NCBI GenBank assembly: GCA_003133185.1
Contig: PKWF01000206.1
Span: 4,352-9,588 of the forward strand
Direction: 5' to 3'
Source of the DNA: Vulcanimicrobiota bacterium
GTDB lineage: Bacteria > Vulcanimicrobiota > Vulcanimicrobiia > Vulcanimicrobiales > Vulcanimicrobiaceae
Length of the DNA stretch: 5,237 nucleotides
The translations under genes were made by a program, and so were the position numbers. The notes beneath the pieces were generated by a model. That model was not told where the DNA came from, did no database searches, and worked only from the letters and a program-made list of their open reading frames with translations. Of this stretch, positions 1 through 5,085 are shown piece by piece; the stretch's first letter is position 1; every line of letters starts with the position of its first letter.

Positions 1-1
1 G

Positions 2-1480
2 ATGCCGCAAGGTTGGGAAGGTATTCGCGCTCGTTCTTGCTGCATCGGAGCTCTTTGGATCTGCGCGACTGCAACAATGCTCACTGCCTGCAACGGCGGC
101 GCGACTTCGAGCTCGTTGGGCGCGCGCCCTTATTTGCTCCCCAATTCGGGATCCGGAAGCGGTTCGCCGATCGAGCATATCGTGCTGATCATTCAAGAGA
201 ATCGCTCGTTCAATGACCTGTTCGCCACGTTTCCCGGCGCCACCGGAACGACTGTCGGCGAAGAACGCGTAAACGGGCGCACGAAGCAAATCACGCTTTC
301 CGAGAAGCGTCTCAGGGACAAAACGGATCTCGTCCACGCATACACCGGATTCTTGACGGCCTACAACCGCGGAAAGATGAACGGCTTCAATCAGATTCGC
401 CAAGCTGGATCGGGTTCGCTCGAAGGTCGGGAGCCGTACCAGTACGTCATGCCGTCCGATGTCGTTCCTTATTGGACGCTCGCCTCAACGTACGCGCTCG
501 CCGACGCGATGTTCGCGACCCAGGGAAGCGAGAGCTTCCCGGCCCATCAAGATCTCATTCGCGGGGGCACGGCAATTGATTCGACCGAGAGCCTGATCGA
601 CGATATTCCGCTTGTCGGCGAAAGCTGGGGCTGCGACTCGCCGTACGGAAGCAAGACGTCGCTCATCACAACCGAGCTTGAGTTAAGACCGCACCTCGGG
701 CCATTCCCGTGCACTGATGATTTCCCGTACTCCGGAAGCCAGTACTCGACGCTGCGAGACCTGTTTGATGGTGCGTCGCCGGCTATCACGTGGAAATACT
801 ACACCCCGGCGCTCGGCGATCGGGGCGGGATTTGGAGCGCGTTCGACGTTATCTATCCCGTTCGCTACGGCCCGGAATGGACGGCAAACGTTATCTCGCC
901 GGAAACGACCATCCTGACGGACATTTCGAGTGGCGACTTGGCGCAGATGTCCTGGGTCGTTCCGGACAACCGGAATTCCGACCATCCCGGCAGCGGCACC
1001 GACACCGGACCGTCGTGGGTGGCCAGCATCGTTAACGCGATCGGCGAAAGCCAATATTGGAATTCGACGGCAATCATTGTCGTGTGGGACGATTGGGGCG
1101 GTTTCTACGATCCCGTCGTGCCGCTTTGTACGTCCGGATCACCGTGCCGCGACAATCAGGGCGGCCCGGGCTTTCGCGTGCCGATGATCGTGATCTCGCC
1201 GTACGCACCATTGAACCAATCGAGTCAGCCCGGCTATATCTCCAACGAGGTCTACTCGTTCGGCAGCATCATCCGTTTCGTCGAGGACACGTTCGACCTC
1301 GGACGGCTCGGAACGACCGACGAGACGACCAACAGCATTGGGCCGGAAAACGGCAGCCAAGGCGGCGACATGTTCAACTTCAATCAGTCACCACGTCGGT
1401 TCCAAACGATCGGCTCGACGTATTCGCGCTCGTTCTTTCTGCATCAGAAACCTTCGAATAGACCCGTGGACGGCGAATAG
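2..1480 (+). CDS. Lipid-anchored phosphoesterase (PF04185; phospholipase C / acid phosphatase family)
   Basis: A 492-residue protein, predicted to hydrolyse phosphate mono- or diesters outside the cytoplasmic membrane. Residues 15-30 form a hydrophobic signal ending in lipobox L27-T-A-C30, so the mature protein should be a lipoprotein. The phosphoesterase domain runs from about 57 to 470. QENRSF (65-70) carries the E-N pair that binds metal in this family. The QGSESFPAH segment (174-182) holds the likely Ser nucleophile, probably S178. NRNSDHP lies at 323-329. WDDWGG (362-367) supplies the metal-binding Asp pair D363/D364, and FRVPMIVISPYA lies at 391-402. The C-terminal YSRSFFLHQ is typical of soil-bacterial members. 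Family assignment is firm; the substrate is unknown. D370 is followed by Pro where many relatives have His. The ATG at base 2 is the only in-frame ATG ahead of the signal, but its ribosome site is outside the window, so the true start could lie upstream. The first bases repeat the gene's own 3' end. Confidence 0.88.
   Translation: MPQGWEGIRARSCCIGALWICATATMLTACNGGATSSSLGARPYLLPNSGSGSGSPIEHIVLIIQENRSFNDLFATFPGATGTTVGEERVNGRTKQITLSEKRLRDKTDLVHAYTGFLTAYNRGKMNGFNQIRQAGSGSLEGREPYQYVMPSDVVPYWTLASTYALADAMFATQGSESFPAHQDLIRGGTAIDSTESLIDDIPLVGESWGCDSPYGSKTSLITTELELRPHLGPFPCTDDFPYSGSQYSTLRDLFDGASPAITWKYYTPALGDRGGIWSAFDVIYPVRYGPEWTANVISPETTILTDISSGDLAQMSWVVPDNRNSDHPGSGTDTGPSWVASIVNAIGESQYWNSTAIIVVWDDWGGFYDPVVPLCTSGSPCRDNQGGPGFRVPMIVISPYAPLNQSSQPGYISNEVYSFGSIIRFVEDTFDLGRLGTTDETTNSIGPENGSQGGDMFNFNQSPRRFQTIGSTYSRSFFLHQKPSNRPVDGE
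21..46 (+). repeat. Direct repeat copy A (26 bp, 25/26 identical to 1420-1445)
   Basis: The 18 bases GTATTCGCGCTCGTTCTT at 21-38 recur exactly at 1420-1437. After one mismatch, CTGCATC recurs at 40-46 and 1439-1445. This copy lies in the signal-peptide coding region of the phosphoesterase gene. Copy B encodes the C-terminal YSRSFFLH. The copies are 1399 bp apart, which is not a multiple of three, so the gene reads them in different frames. Read in frame +1, copy A gives YSRSFLLHR, resembling the C-terminus of a phosphoesterase of this family. Confidence 0.85.
1420..1445 (+). repeat. Direct repeat copy B (26 bp, 25/26 identical to 21-46)
   Basis: This is the second copy of the repeat at 21-46, located in the codons for residues 474-481 (YSRSFFLH) of the phosphoesterase. 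Similarity beyond the repeat fades quickly: about half of the next 21 bases match, and almost none match upstream. Confidence 0.85.
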
Positions 1481-1582
1481 CGGACCGGGACGGCGGATTC
1501 CCCTCCGCTGCCGCCCTAAAGCTCGGTGGGACTGAGCACCGGTGAGCCGAAACGTTGCTAAGCGCCGTGGCGTTCGCGGAGC

Positions 1583-1588
1583 GAGGAG
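1583..1588 (+). promoter_or_regulatory. Ribosome binding site of the propeller lipoprotein gene
   Basis: GAGGAG lies 8 nt before the ATG at 1597. It favours that ATG over the upstream in-frame TTG at 1555, which would add 14 residues ahead of an otherwise normal lipoprotein signal peptide. Confidence 0.7.
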
Positions 1589-1596
1589 CGAGGAAG

Positions 1597-2637
1597 ATGA
1601 AAAGCTTGGATTTCGGCTGCTGGGCGTTAACCGGTTGCCTGGCTGTTGCGATACTCGCAGGTTGCGGCGCCGTTCCCCTGAGCCCGTCGAAGGGCCAGGA
1701 TGACATGCCGCCGCCGATCGGCGCGCCGGGCCCGATGACGCAGAGCTCGGCGACCGCAGCGCACGCCGATCGCGGTGCGTCGTGGATGCTGCCGGAAGCC
1801 AAGAATGAGGATTTAATCTACGCTGACTCGTCCAGCGGCGCGGACACATACGTTTTCTCTTCACCGAGCGGCAAGCTAGTCGGAACGATTGTAGGCGGCG
1901 CGCAGGTTCAAGGCTCGCTGTGCGCCGACGCGCACGGGCACATCTTCGTCACTGGGCTTCAAAACGAAGGCTCCGGGTTGGGCTTGATATACGAATACGC
2001 GCACGGCAAGACAGAGCCGGTTCGAGTGCTGCAGGAACCGGGCGTTATCCCTGACGGTTGCGCTTCAGACCCGACAACCGGAGACCTCGCGGTGTCGGCC
2101 TGGAATTGGGCCAGCGGCGTCAGCGGTGTGAACATTTACCGAAAGGCTCGTGGCGTGCCGAGTTATTACGAGGATGATGAGATCATCGACTACGCTTTCT
2201 GTGGATACGACGATAAAGGAAGCCTTTTCATCAATGGACAGGGATCCGGTTCCGCGATGTACTTCGCGGAGCTTCCCAAAGGAAGCAGCAGCTTCACGAA
2301 CCTCCGGTTTAGTAAGTACGTCGATTTTTTCGACATGGGGCAGATTCAATGGGACGGGAGTCATATCACGGTTGAGGATTTTTCAACGCACGCGATCTAT
2401 CGAGTGCGGGTTTCAGGCTCGAATGCAAACGTGGCGGGCATCACGCGGCTCAAGAAGTGGGACGCGTCGCAGCTCGGGCTTTCGTGGATAGCTGGCGACA
2501 CGGTTCTGGTGCCTACGGGAGTTCAAGATTCGGAGATCGGTCTCTGGAAGTACCCGGGCCGAGGCGAGCCTACGAGGACAATAGGCACGCCGGGCAGCGT
2601 CTTTAGCGTCGCGTTCAGCCCCACCCAGCGTCGATAA
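1597..2637 (+). CDS. Propeller-like lipoprotein (Eremiobacterota-type family)
   Basis: A 346-residue exported protein with no known enzymatic role. Residues 9-23 form a lipoprotein signal ending in lipobox L20-A-G-C23, followed by a Pro/Ser/Ala-rich linker to about residue 70. The rest is built from repeating strand-rich units with a recurrent Cys-x-x-Asp...Gly-x-(Leu/Ile/Phe) pattern: LCADAHGHIFVTG (108-120), GCASDPTTGDLAVS (154-167) and FCGYDDKGSLFING (201-214). Further units follow at QWDGSHITVED (251-261) and EIGLWKYPGRGEPTRTI (313-329). This layout suggests a beta-propeller of the NHL/SMP-30 kind. From memory it matches a lipoprotein family found in many copies in Eremiobacterota genomes, commonly annotated as hypothetical. 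No catalytic residues are evident. A binding or surface role is an inference. Its stop codon is 5 nt before the ArsI-like start, suggesting shared transcription with the arsenic genes. Confidence 0.82.
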   Translation: MKSLDFGCWALTGCLAVAILAGCGAVPLSPSKGQDDMPPPIGAPGPMTQSSATAAHADRGASWMLPEAKNEDLIYADSSSGADTYVFSSPSGKLVGTIVGGAQVQGSLCADAHGHIFVTGLQNEGSGLGLIYEYAHGKTEPVRVLQEPGVIPDGCASDPTTGDLAVSAWNWASGVSGVNIYRKARGVPSYYEDDEIIDYAFCGYDDKGSLFINGQGSGSAMYFAELPKGSSSFTNLRFSKYVDFFDMGQIQWDGSHITVEDFSTHAIYRVRVSGSNANVAGITRLKKWDASQLGLSWIAGDTVLVPTGVQDSEIGLWKYPGRGEPTRTIGTPGSVFSVAFSPTQRR

Positions 2638-2642
2638 CTTGC

Positions 2643-3032
2643 ATGAAGATCCACTTGAATCTTGCCACGACTGATCTCGCTAAGAGCGTGCAGTTTTACT
2701 CAACGCTGCTCGACGCAAAGCCCGCGAAGATGCTAAGCGATTACGCGCTGTTCATCACCGAACAGCCCGCGCTTGAGCTTGCGCTTGACTTAGGGAGCTC
2801 CGTCGCCCCCGCGACCGATGCGCACTATGGCATCTGTGTGGATTCGATCGGCCTCTCTATCGAACGCCAAGAGACGTGCTGTTACGCGAACCAAACCAAG
2901 GTTTGGGCCATCGATCCAGCGGGTAGGCGTTGGGAAATCTACACGGTGCATGAGGATACCGAAGAGCGGGACGCCGATACTACGTGCTGCACGACTACGG
3001 CGGAGGAAAGCCGCTCCTGCTGCAGCAGCTGA
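2643..3032 (+). CDS. arsI: ArsI/CadI-like vicinal-oxygen-chelate protein (putative C-As lyase), internally shortened
   Basis: A 129-residue cytoplasmic protein of the glyoxalase/bleomycin-resistance fold. ArsI enzymes are Fe(II) dioxygenases that cleave the C-As bond of trivalent methyl- or arylarsenicals and release arsenite. The N-terminus MKIHLNLATTDLAKSVQFYS matches the family. The likely metal ligands are H4, H61 and E98 (in RRWEIY), and the arsenic-binding vicinal pair is C79-C80 in ETCCYANQTKVW. H61 and C79 are only 18 residues apart, against about 33-34 in CadI and ArsI as I recall them, so a helix-sized block of about 15 residues is missing while the frame stays open. The C-terminal tail adds two more Cys pairs (C115-C116, C126-C127), as seen in some CadI proteins. 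The gene starts 5 nt after the lipoprotein stop with no recognisable Shine-Dalgarno sequence, so translation may be coupled. It is the first gene of an arsI-aqpS-arsC module. The family is clear; activity is uncertain because of the deletion. Confidence 0.85.
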   Translation: MKIHLNLATTDLAKSVQFYSTLLDAKPAKMLSDYALFITEQPALELALDLGSSVAPATDAHYGICVDSIGLSIERQETCCYANQTKVWAIDPAGRRWEIYTVHEDTEERDADTTCCTTTAEESRSCCSS

Positions 3033-3070
3033 CCGGGCGATGAATGCGTGCTTGGCGATCCGGCAGCATC

Positions 3071-3077
3071 GGGGGAA
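3071..3077 (+). promoter_or_regulatory. Probable ribosome binding site deciding the aquaporin start
   Basis: GGGGGAA lies 9 nt before the ATG at 3087. The alternative in-frame GTG at 3048 would add 13 residues not expected in this family and has no purine-rich site at proper distance. The ATG start gives [20 protein letters not shown], a typical start for an arsenic-operon aquaporin. Confidence 0.6.
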
Positions 3078-3086
3078 CGCACCGCG

Positions 3087-3797
3087 ATGACGTTGCTCAG
3101 GCGTAGTACTGCCGAAGCCTTCGGCACCGCGTTCCTTTTGGCGGGGGTGGTTGGTTCGGGCATAATGGCGGAACGCCTAAGCGGTGGGAACCATGCGATC
3201 GCGCTGCTCGCTAATACCCTCGCAACGGGTGGCGTTCTCATGTGCCTGATTGCGGCGCTTGGACCGATCTCCGGTGCGCATTTCAATCCAGCCGTGTCCT
3301 TTGCCGATGCATTGCGCGGCGGCTTACCATGGCGGGAGGTTCCAGCGTACTTCGTAGCACAGCTTTTCGGCTCAATGGTGGGTGTAGCCGCGGCCAACGC
3401 AATGTTTGGCCTCCCTCTGTTCTTCCTCTCGCACCACGTACGCACTGGACCTACGCAGTGGCTAGGCGAATTCATTGCAACTTTCGGCCTGTTGCTCGTC
3501 ATTTGGGGGTGTGTACGCTCTCGCTCTCTCTTCGTTCCTTTTGCCGTCGCCGCATATATCGTCGCCGCGTACTGGTTTACCGCGTCTACATCGTTCGCGA
3601 ATCCTGCGGTGACCATAGCGCGGTCGTTGTCTGATACTTTCGCCGGTATACGTCCGCAGGACGCTCCCGGATTCATCGTTGCGCAGTTCTTGGGTGCTGC
3701 TTGCGCTACGTTAGCATTCGGCTGGCTCGCGCCGATCGACACACACGGCGGTGACCCCGTTTTACTTCCTCATAGCGGAGGCCTCCGCGTAGAGTGA
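3087..3797 (+). CDS. aqpS: AqpS-type aquaglyceroporin (arsenite channel) of the arsenic module
   Basis: A 236-residue inner-membrane channel of the MIP family. Six membrane spans are expected near 7-28, 36-57, 84-104, 124-143, 147-168 and 192-213, with two re-entrant half-helices bearing intact NPA motifs: GAHFNPAV (N67-P68-A69) and [13 protein letters not shown] (N172-P173-A174). The residue after the second NPA is V175, where water-selective AqpZ and glycerol-selective GlpF have the conserved selectivity-filter Arg. The same replacement by Val is reported for Sinorhizobium meliloti AqpS and widens the pore. In that species AqpS replaces the ArsB pump, and arsenite made by ArsC leaves through the channel down its gradient. 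The tight link here to arsI-like and arsC genes supports the same role. AGGAGG at 3801-3806 of the next gene follows the stop closely, so the genes are almost surely co-transcribed. An alternative GTG start exists at 3048. Confidence 0.92.
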   Translation: MTLLRRSTAEAFGTAFLLAGVVGSGIMAERLSGGNHAIALLANTLATGGVLMCLIAALGPISGAHFNPAVSFADALRGGLPWREVPAYFVAQLFGSMVGVAAANAMFGLPLFFLSHHVRTGPTQWLGEFIATFGLLLVIWGCVRSRSLFVPFAVAAYIVAAYWFTASTSFANPAVTIARSLSDTFAGIRPQDAPGFIVAQFLGAACATLAFGWLAPIDTHGGDPVLLPHSGGLRVE

Positions 3798-3800
3798 AGC

Positions 3801-3806
3801 AGGAGG
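3801..3806 (+). promoter_or_regulatory. Ribosome binding site of arsC
   Basis: A perfect AGGAGG sits 4 nt before the arsC ATG at 3811 and just after the aquaporin stop at 3795-3797. It implies efficient, independent translation of arsC on the shared transcript. Confidence 0.85.
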
Positions 3807-3810
3807 ACAG

Positions 3811-4248
3811 ATGAAGCGCGAAGTCCTGTTCGTTTGTGTCGGAAATACAGCGCGCAGTCAGATGGCTGAAGCGTTCCTTAATAGCATGTGCCCAGACGAT
3901 TTTGCAGCTGAAAGCGCCGGTCTTGATCCGGGCACTCTCAATCCTTTGGCGATTGCGGCCATGCGCGAAGTTGGAATTGACATATCCGCAAATGGAACAA
4001 AGTGCGCATTTGATCTTTTTAAAGCTGGCAGACTCTACTCATATGTGATTACGGTCTGCGACGGGGCGAGCGCGGAGCGTTGCCCAATCTTCCCAGGCGC
4101 AGCGAGACGTTTGCATTGGAGCTTTGCTGATCCCGCGAGCTTCCAGGGATCGTGGGACGAGCGGCTCTTGCAAACGCGCGTTGTTCGAGACGAGATTCAC
4201 GCCCAGATATCGACTTGGTGCAAAGAGGCGTGCTCTCACATCCGCTAA
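3811..4248 (+). CDS. arsC: Arsenate reductase ArsC (thioredoxin-coupled, low-molecular-weight phosphatase fold)
   Basis: A 145-residue cytoplasmic enzyme that reduces arsenate to arsenite. The N-terminal CX5R anion loop is C9-VGNTA-R15 followed by SQMAEAF, the signature shared with low-molecular-weight tyrosine phosphatases. The resolving cysteines are C83 and C91 in [16 protein letters not shown], matching the three-Cys relay of the pI258-type enzyme (C10/C82/C89). This implies electrons come from thioredoxin. The general-acid Asp is D107 in FADP. Length is normal for the family and nothing appears missing. Extra cysteines lie at 27, 65, 137 and 141. The gene starts 13 nt after the aquaporin stop with a perfect Shine-Dalgarno. 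It supplies arsenite, the substrate for the neighbouring channel. GC over 3841-4200 is about 54%, slightly below the phosphoesterase gene, which is too small a difference to argue transfer. Confidence 0.95.
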   Translation: MKREVLFVCVGNTARSQMAEAFLNSMCPDDFAAESAGLDPGTLNPLAIAAMREVGIDISANGTKCAFDLFKAGRLYSYVITVCDGASAERCPIFPGAARRLHWSFADPASFQGSWDERLLQTRVVRDEIHAQISTWCKEACSHIR

Positions 4249-4271
4249 GGCTCCGCGCCTCTACCCTCTGC

Positions 4272-4296
4272 ACGGCGTTCGCGATCGCGAGGCCGT
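4272..4296. repeat. Imperfect palindrome after arsC; holds one copy of a 16-bp inverted repeat
   Basis: The sequence is centred on GCGATCGC (4281-4288). The arms ACGGC-TTCGC and GCGAG-GCCGT pair with one bulged G (4277) and one G-T pair, leaving GATC as the loop if transcribed. GCGATCGCGAGGCCGT (4281-4296) also occurs in exact reverse complement at 5116-5131, beyond the next gene. It could be an operator, a T-less terminator hairpin or an interspersed repeat; the sequence does not decide. Confidence 0.6.
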
Positions 4297-4460
4297 TGCG
4301 GTTTGCGGCTTGGCGTCAACTCATCTTCACGGCCATCAGCGGCCTGAACTGCGCCACAGGTCAACCGCCTAAAGCCATAGAACCCTTGGGCTTCGATCAG
4401 CAAGGCAACCAACCCGAACGATCCCTTGTACCACAGAACTTTAGCCAGCGCTCAACGCGC

Positions 4461-4468
4461 AAAGGAGG
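4461..4468 (+). promoter_or_regulatory. Ribosome binding site of the secreted DUF1579-like gene
   Basis: AAAGGAGG lies 5 nt before the ATG at 4474. It settles the start there rather than at upstream in-frame non-ATG codons, and yields a clean signal peptide at the N-terminus. Confidence 0.88.
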
Positions 4469-4473
4469 CGATA

Positions 4474-5034
4474 ATGAACAGGAGCTTCGCTTTGGCGCTC
4501 TTCGCATGCGTGACGACCCTTCTTGTCGGAACTGCGGCGATCGCACAGGTAGAGTCAACGCCGATTCCGAGGCCAGCAAAGCCCGACTTCAGTTCGATGC
4601 AATTCCTGATCGGTACATGGAATTGCGTCGAAACAAACACGCGCCGTGCTACGGGGTACGGGAGCACGTTGACATATACGATGGACTCATCCGGTTATTG
4701 GATCAATGAAAAGACTCTCTTACATGCCACATCGTGGGACCGGTATCCGAGCGTCGCCATCGATAAGACCACATACGATGCGGCGAATTCGCGCTGGGTC
4801 GATGTCACGACCGACGATGAGGGCAACTACGGCATGTCAACTTCCAGCGGATGGAACGGCAACACAATCGTGTGGCATCCCGTCAGTTTGACGTCGGTTT
4901 CGTCGGGCAACGTCGTGAGCGGCGGCAACACCACGGTCACAAAGGTCTCCGGCTCGAAGTACACCTATACCGGCTCGTTCAAGGAGAGCGGTGGCAGGAC
5001 GGTCACTCTGAAGGGAACGTGCAACAAGTCCTAG
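4474..5034 (+). CDS. Secreted DUF1579-like beta-rich protein of unknown function
   Basis: A 186-residue exported protein. Residues 1-24 are a Sec signal peptide with basic R3, a hydrophobic core (about 6-20) and a predicted signal peptidase I site after A-I-A24. The mature part begins with a Pro-rich stretch, then FLIGTWNC (44-51), which resembles the opening LxGTW motif of DUF1579/lipocalin-like proteins. Alternating strands follow, with GYWINEK (74-80), YPSVAIDKTTYDAANSRW (91-108), a polar Ser/Thr/Gly-rich part (120-160) and YTYTGSFKESGGRTVTLKGTC (163-183). The only two mature cysteines, C51 and C183, sit at the two ends of the domain and could form a disulfide closing the barrel. That is an inference. 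The DUF1579 match is by motif only, and no enzymatic role is known to me. It stands alone between a 225-bp gap and a strong terminator, so it is probably monocistronic and unrelated to arsenic. Confidence 0.8.
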   Translation: MNRSFALALFACVTTLLVGTAAIAQVESTPIPRPAKPDFSSMQFLIGTWNCVETNTRRATGYGSTLTYTMDSSGYWINEKTLLHATSWDRYPSVAIDKTTYDAANSRWVDVTTDDEGNYGMSTSSGWNGNTIVWHPVSLTSVSSGNVVSGGNTTVTKVSGSKYTYTGSFKESGGRTVTLKGTCNKS

Positions 5035-5048
5035 TCAGAACCGTCGGG

Positions 5049-5085
5049 GGCGATTCGTTCCAAGCGAATCGCCTCTGTTTATTTC
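5049..5085 (+). terminator. Intrinsic (Rho-independent) terminator of the DUF1579-like gene
   Basis: GGCGATTCG (5049-5057) and CGAATCGCC (5065-5073) form a perfect 9-bp stem. Two more inner pairs (one T-G, one T-A) can leave a 3-nt CCA loop. The stem is followed by the T-rich TCTGTTTATTTC (5074-5085). It starts 14 nt after the stop codon. On the other strand the stem is followed by C/G-rich sequence, so it works in the + direction only. Confidence 0.9.

Larger units (their letters stand above)
4249..4473. other. Intergenic region between arsC and the secreted protein gene
   Basis: A 225-bp gap with no supported gene on either strand. It holds an imperfect palindrome at 4272-4296 and, just before the next gene, a strong ribosome binding site. 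I see no T-rich tract after the palindrome and no convincing -35/-10 pair, so neither the end of the arsenic transcript nor the next gene's promoter can be placed. One minus-strand frame is open across most of the gap but has no ATG. Confidence 0.7.

Noticed and set aside
1487..1516. Imperfect hairpin (ACGGCGGA / TCCGCTGCCG) after the phosphoesterase stop as a terminator
   Set aside because: The stem is interrupted by a bulge and is followed by CTAAAGCTC rather than a T-rich tract, so it is not a credible intrinsic terminator.
1388..1864. Long minus-strand frames opposite the phosphoesterase end and lipoprotein start
   Set aside because: They are Arg/Ser/Pro-rich antisense shadows typical of GC-rich DNA and lie opposite clearly coding frames.
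2602..2638. TTTAGC ... GATAAC as a sigma-70 promoter for arsI
   Set aside because: The spacing is about 25 bp and both boxes are weak, so it does not meet the usual 16-18 bp spacing.
3048..3086. GTG start at 3048 for the aquaporin
   Set aside because: It adds 13 polar residues not expected in this family and lacks a ribosome site, whereas the ATG at 3087 has GGGGGAA at 9 nt.
2939..3742. 267-codon minus-strand frame opposite the aquaporin
   Set aside because: The + strand has an unmistakable MIP family protein with both NPA motifs; the antisense translation is low-complexity Ala/Pro/Arg sequence.
4272..4296. The post-arsC palindrome as the intrinsic terminator of the arsenic operon
   Set aside because: No T-run follows the stem (the next bases are TGCGGTTTGCGG), so it was listed as a palindrome only.
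4152..4709. 185-codon + strand frame spanning the end of arsC, the gap and the start of the DUF1579-like gene
   Set aside because: It overlaps two well-supported genes in another frame, has no ribosome site and no recognisable motif, and its translation looks like out-of-frame GC-rich sequence.
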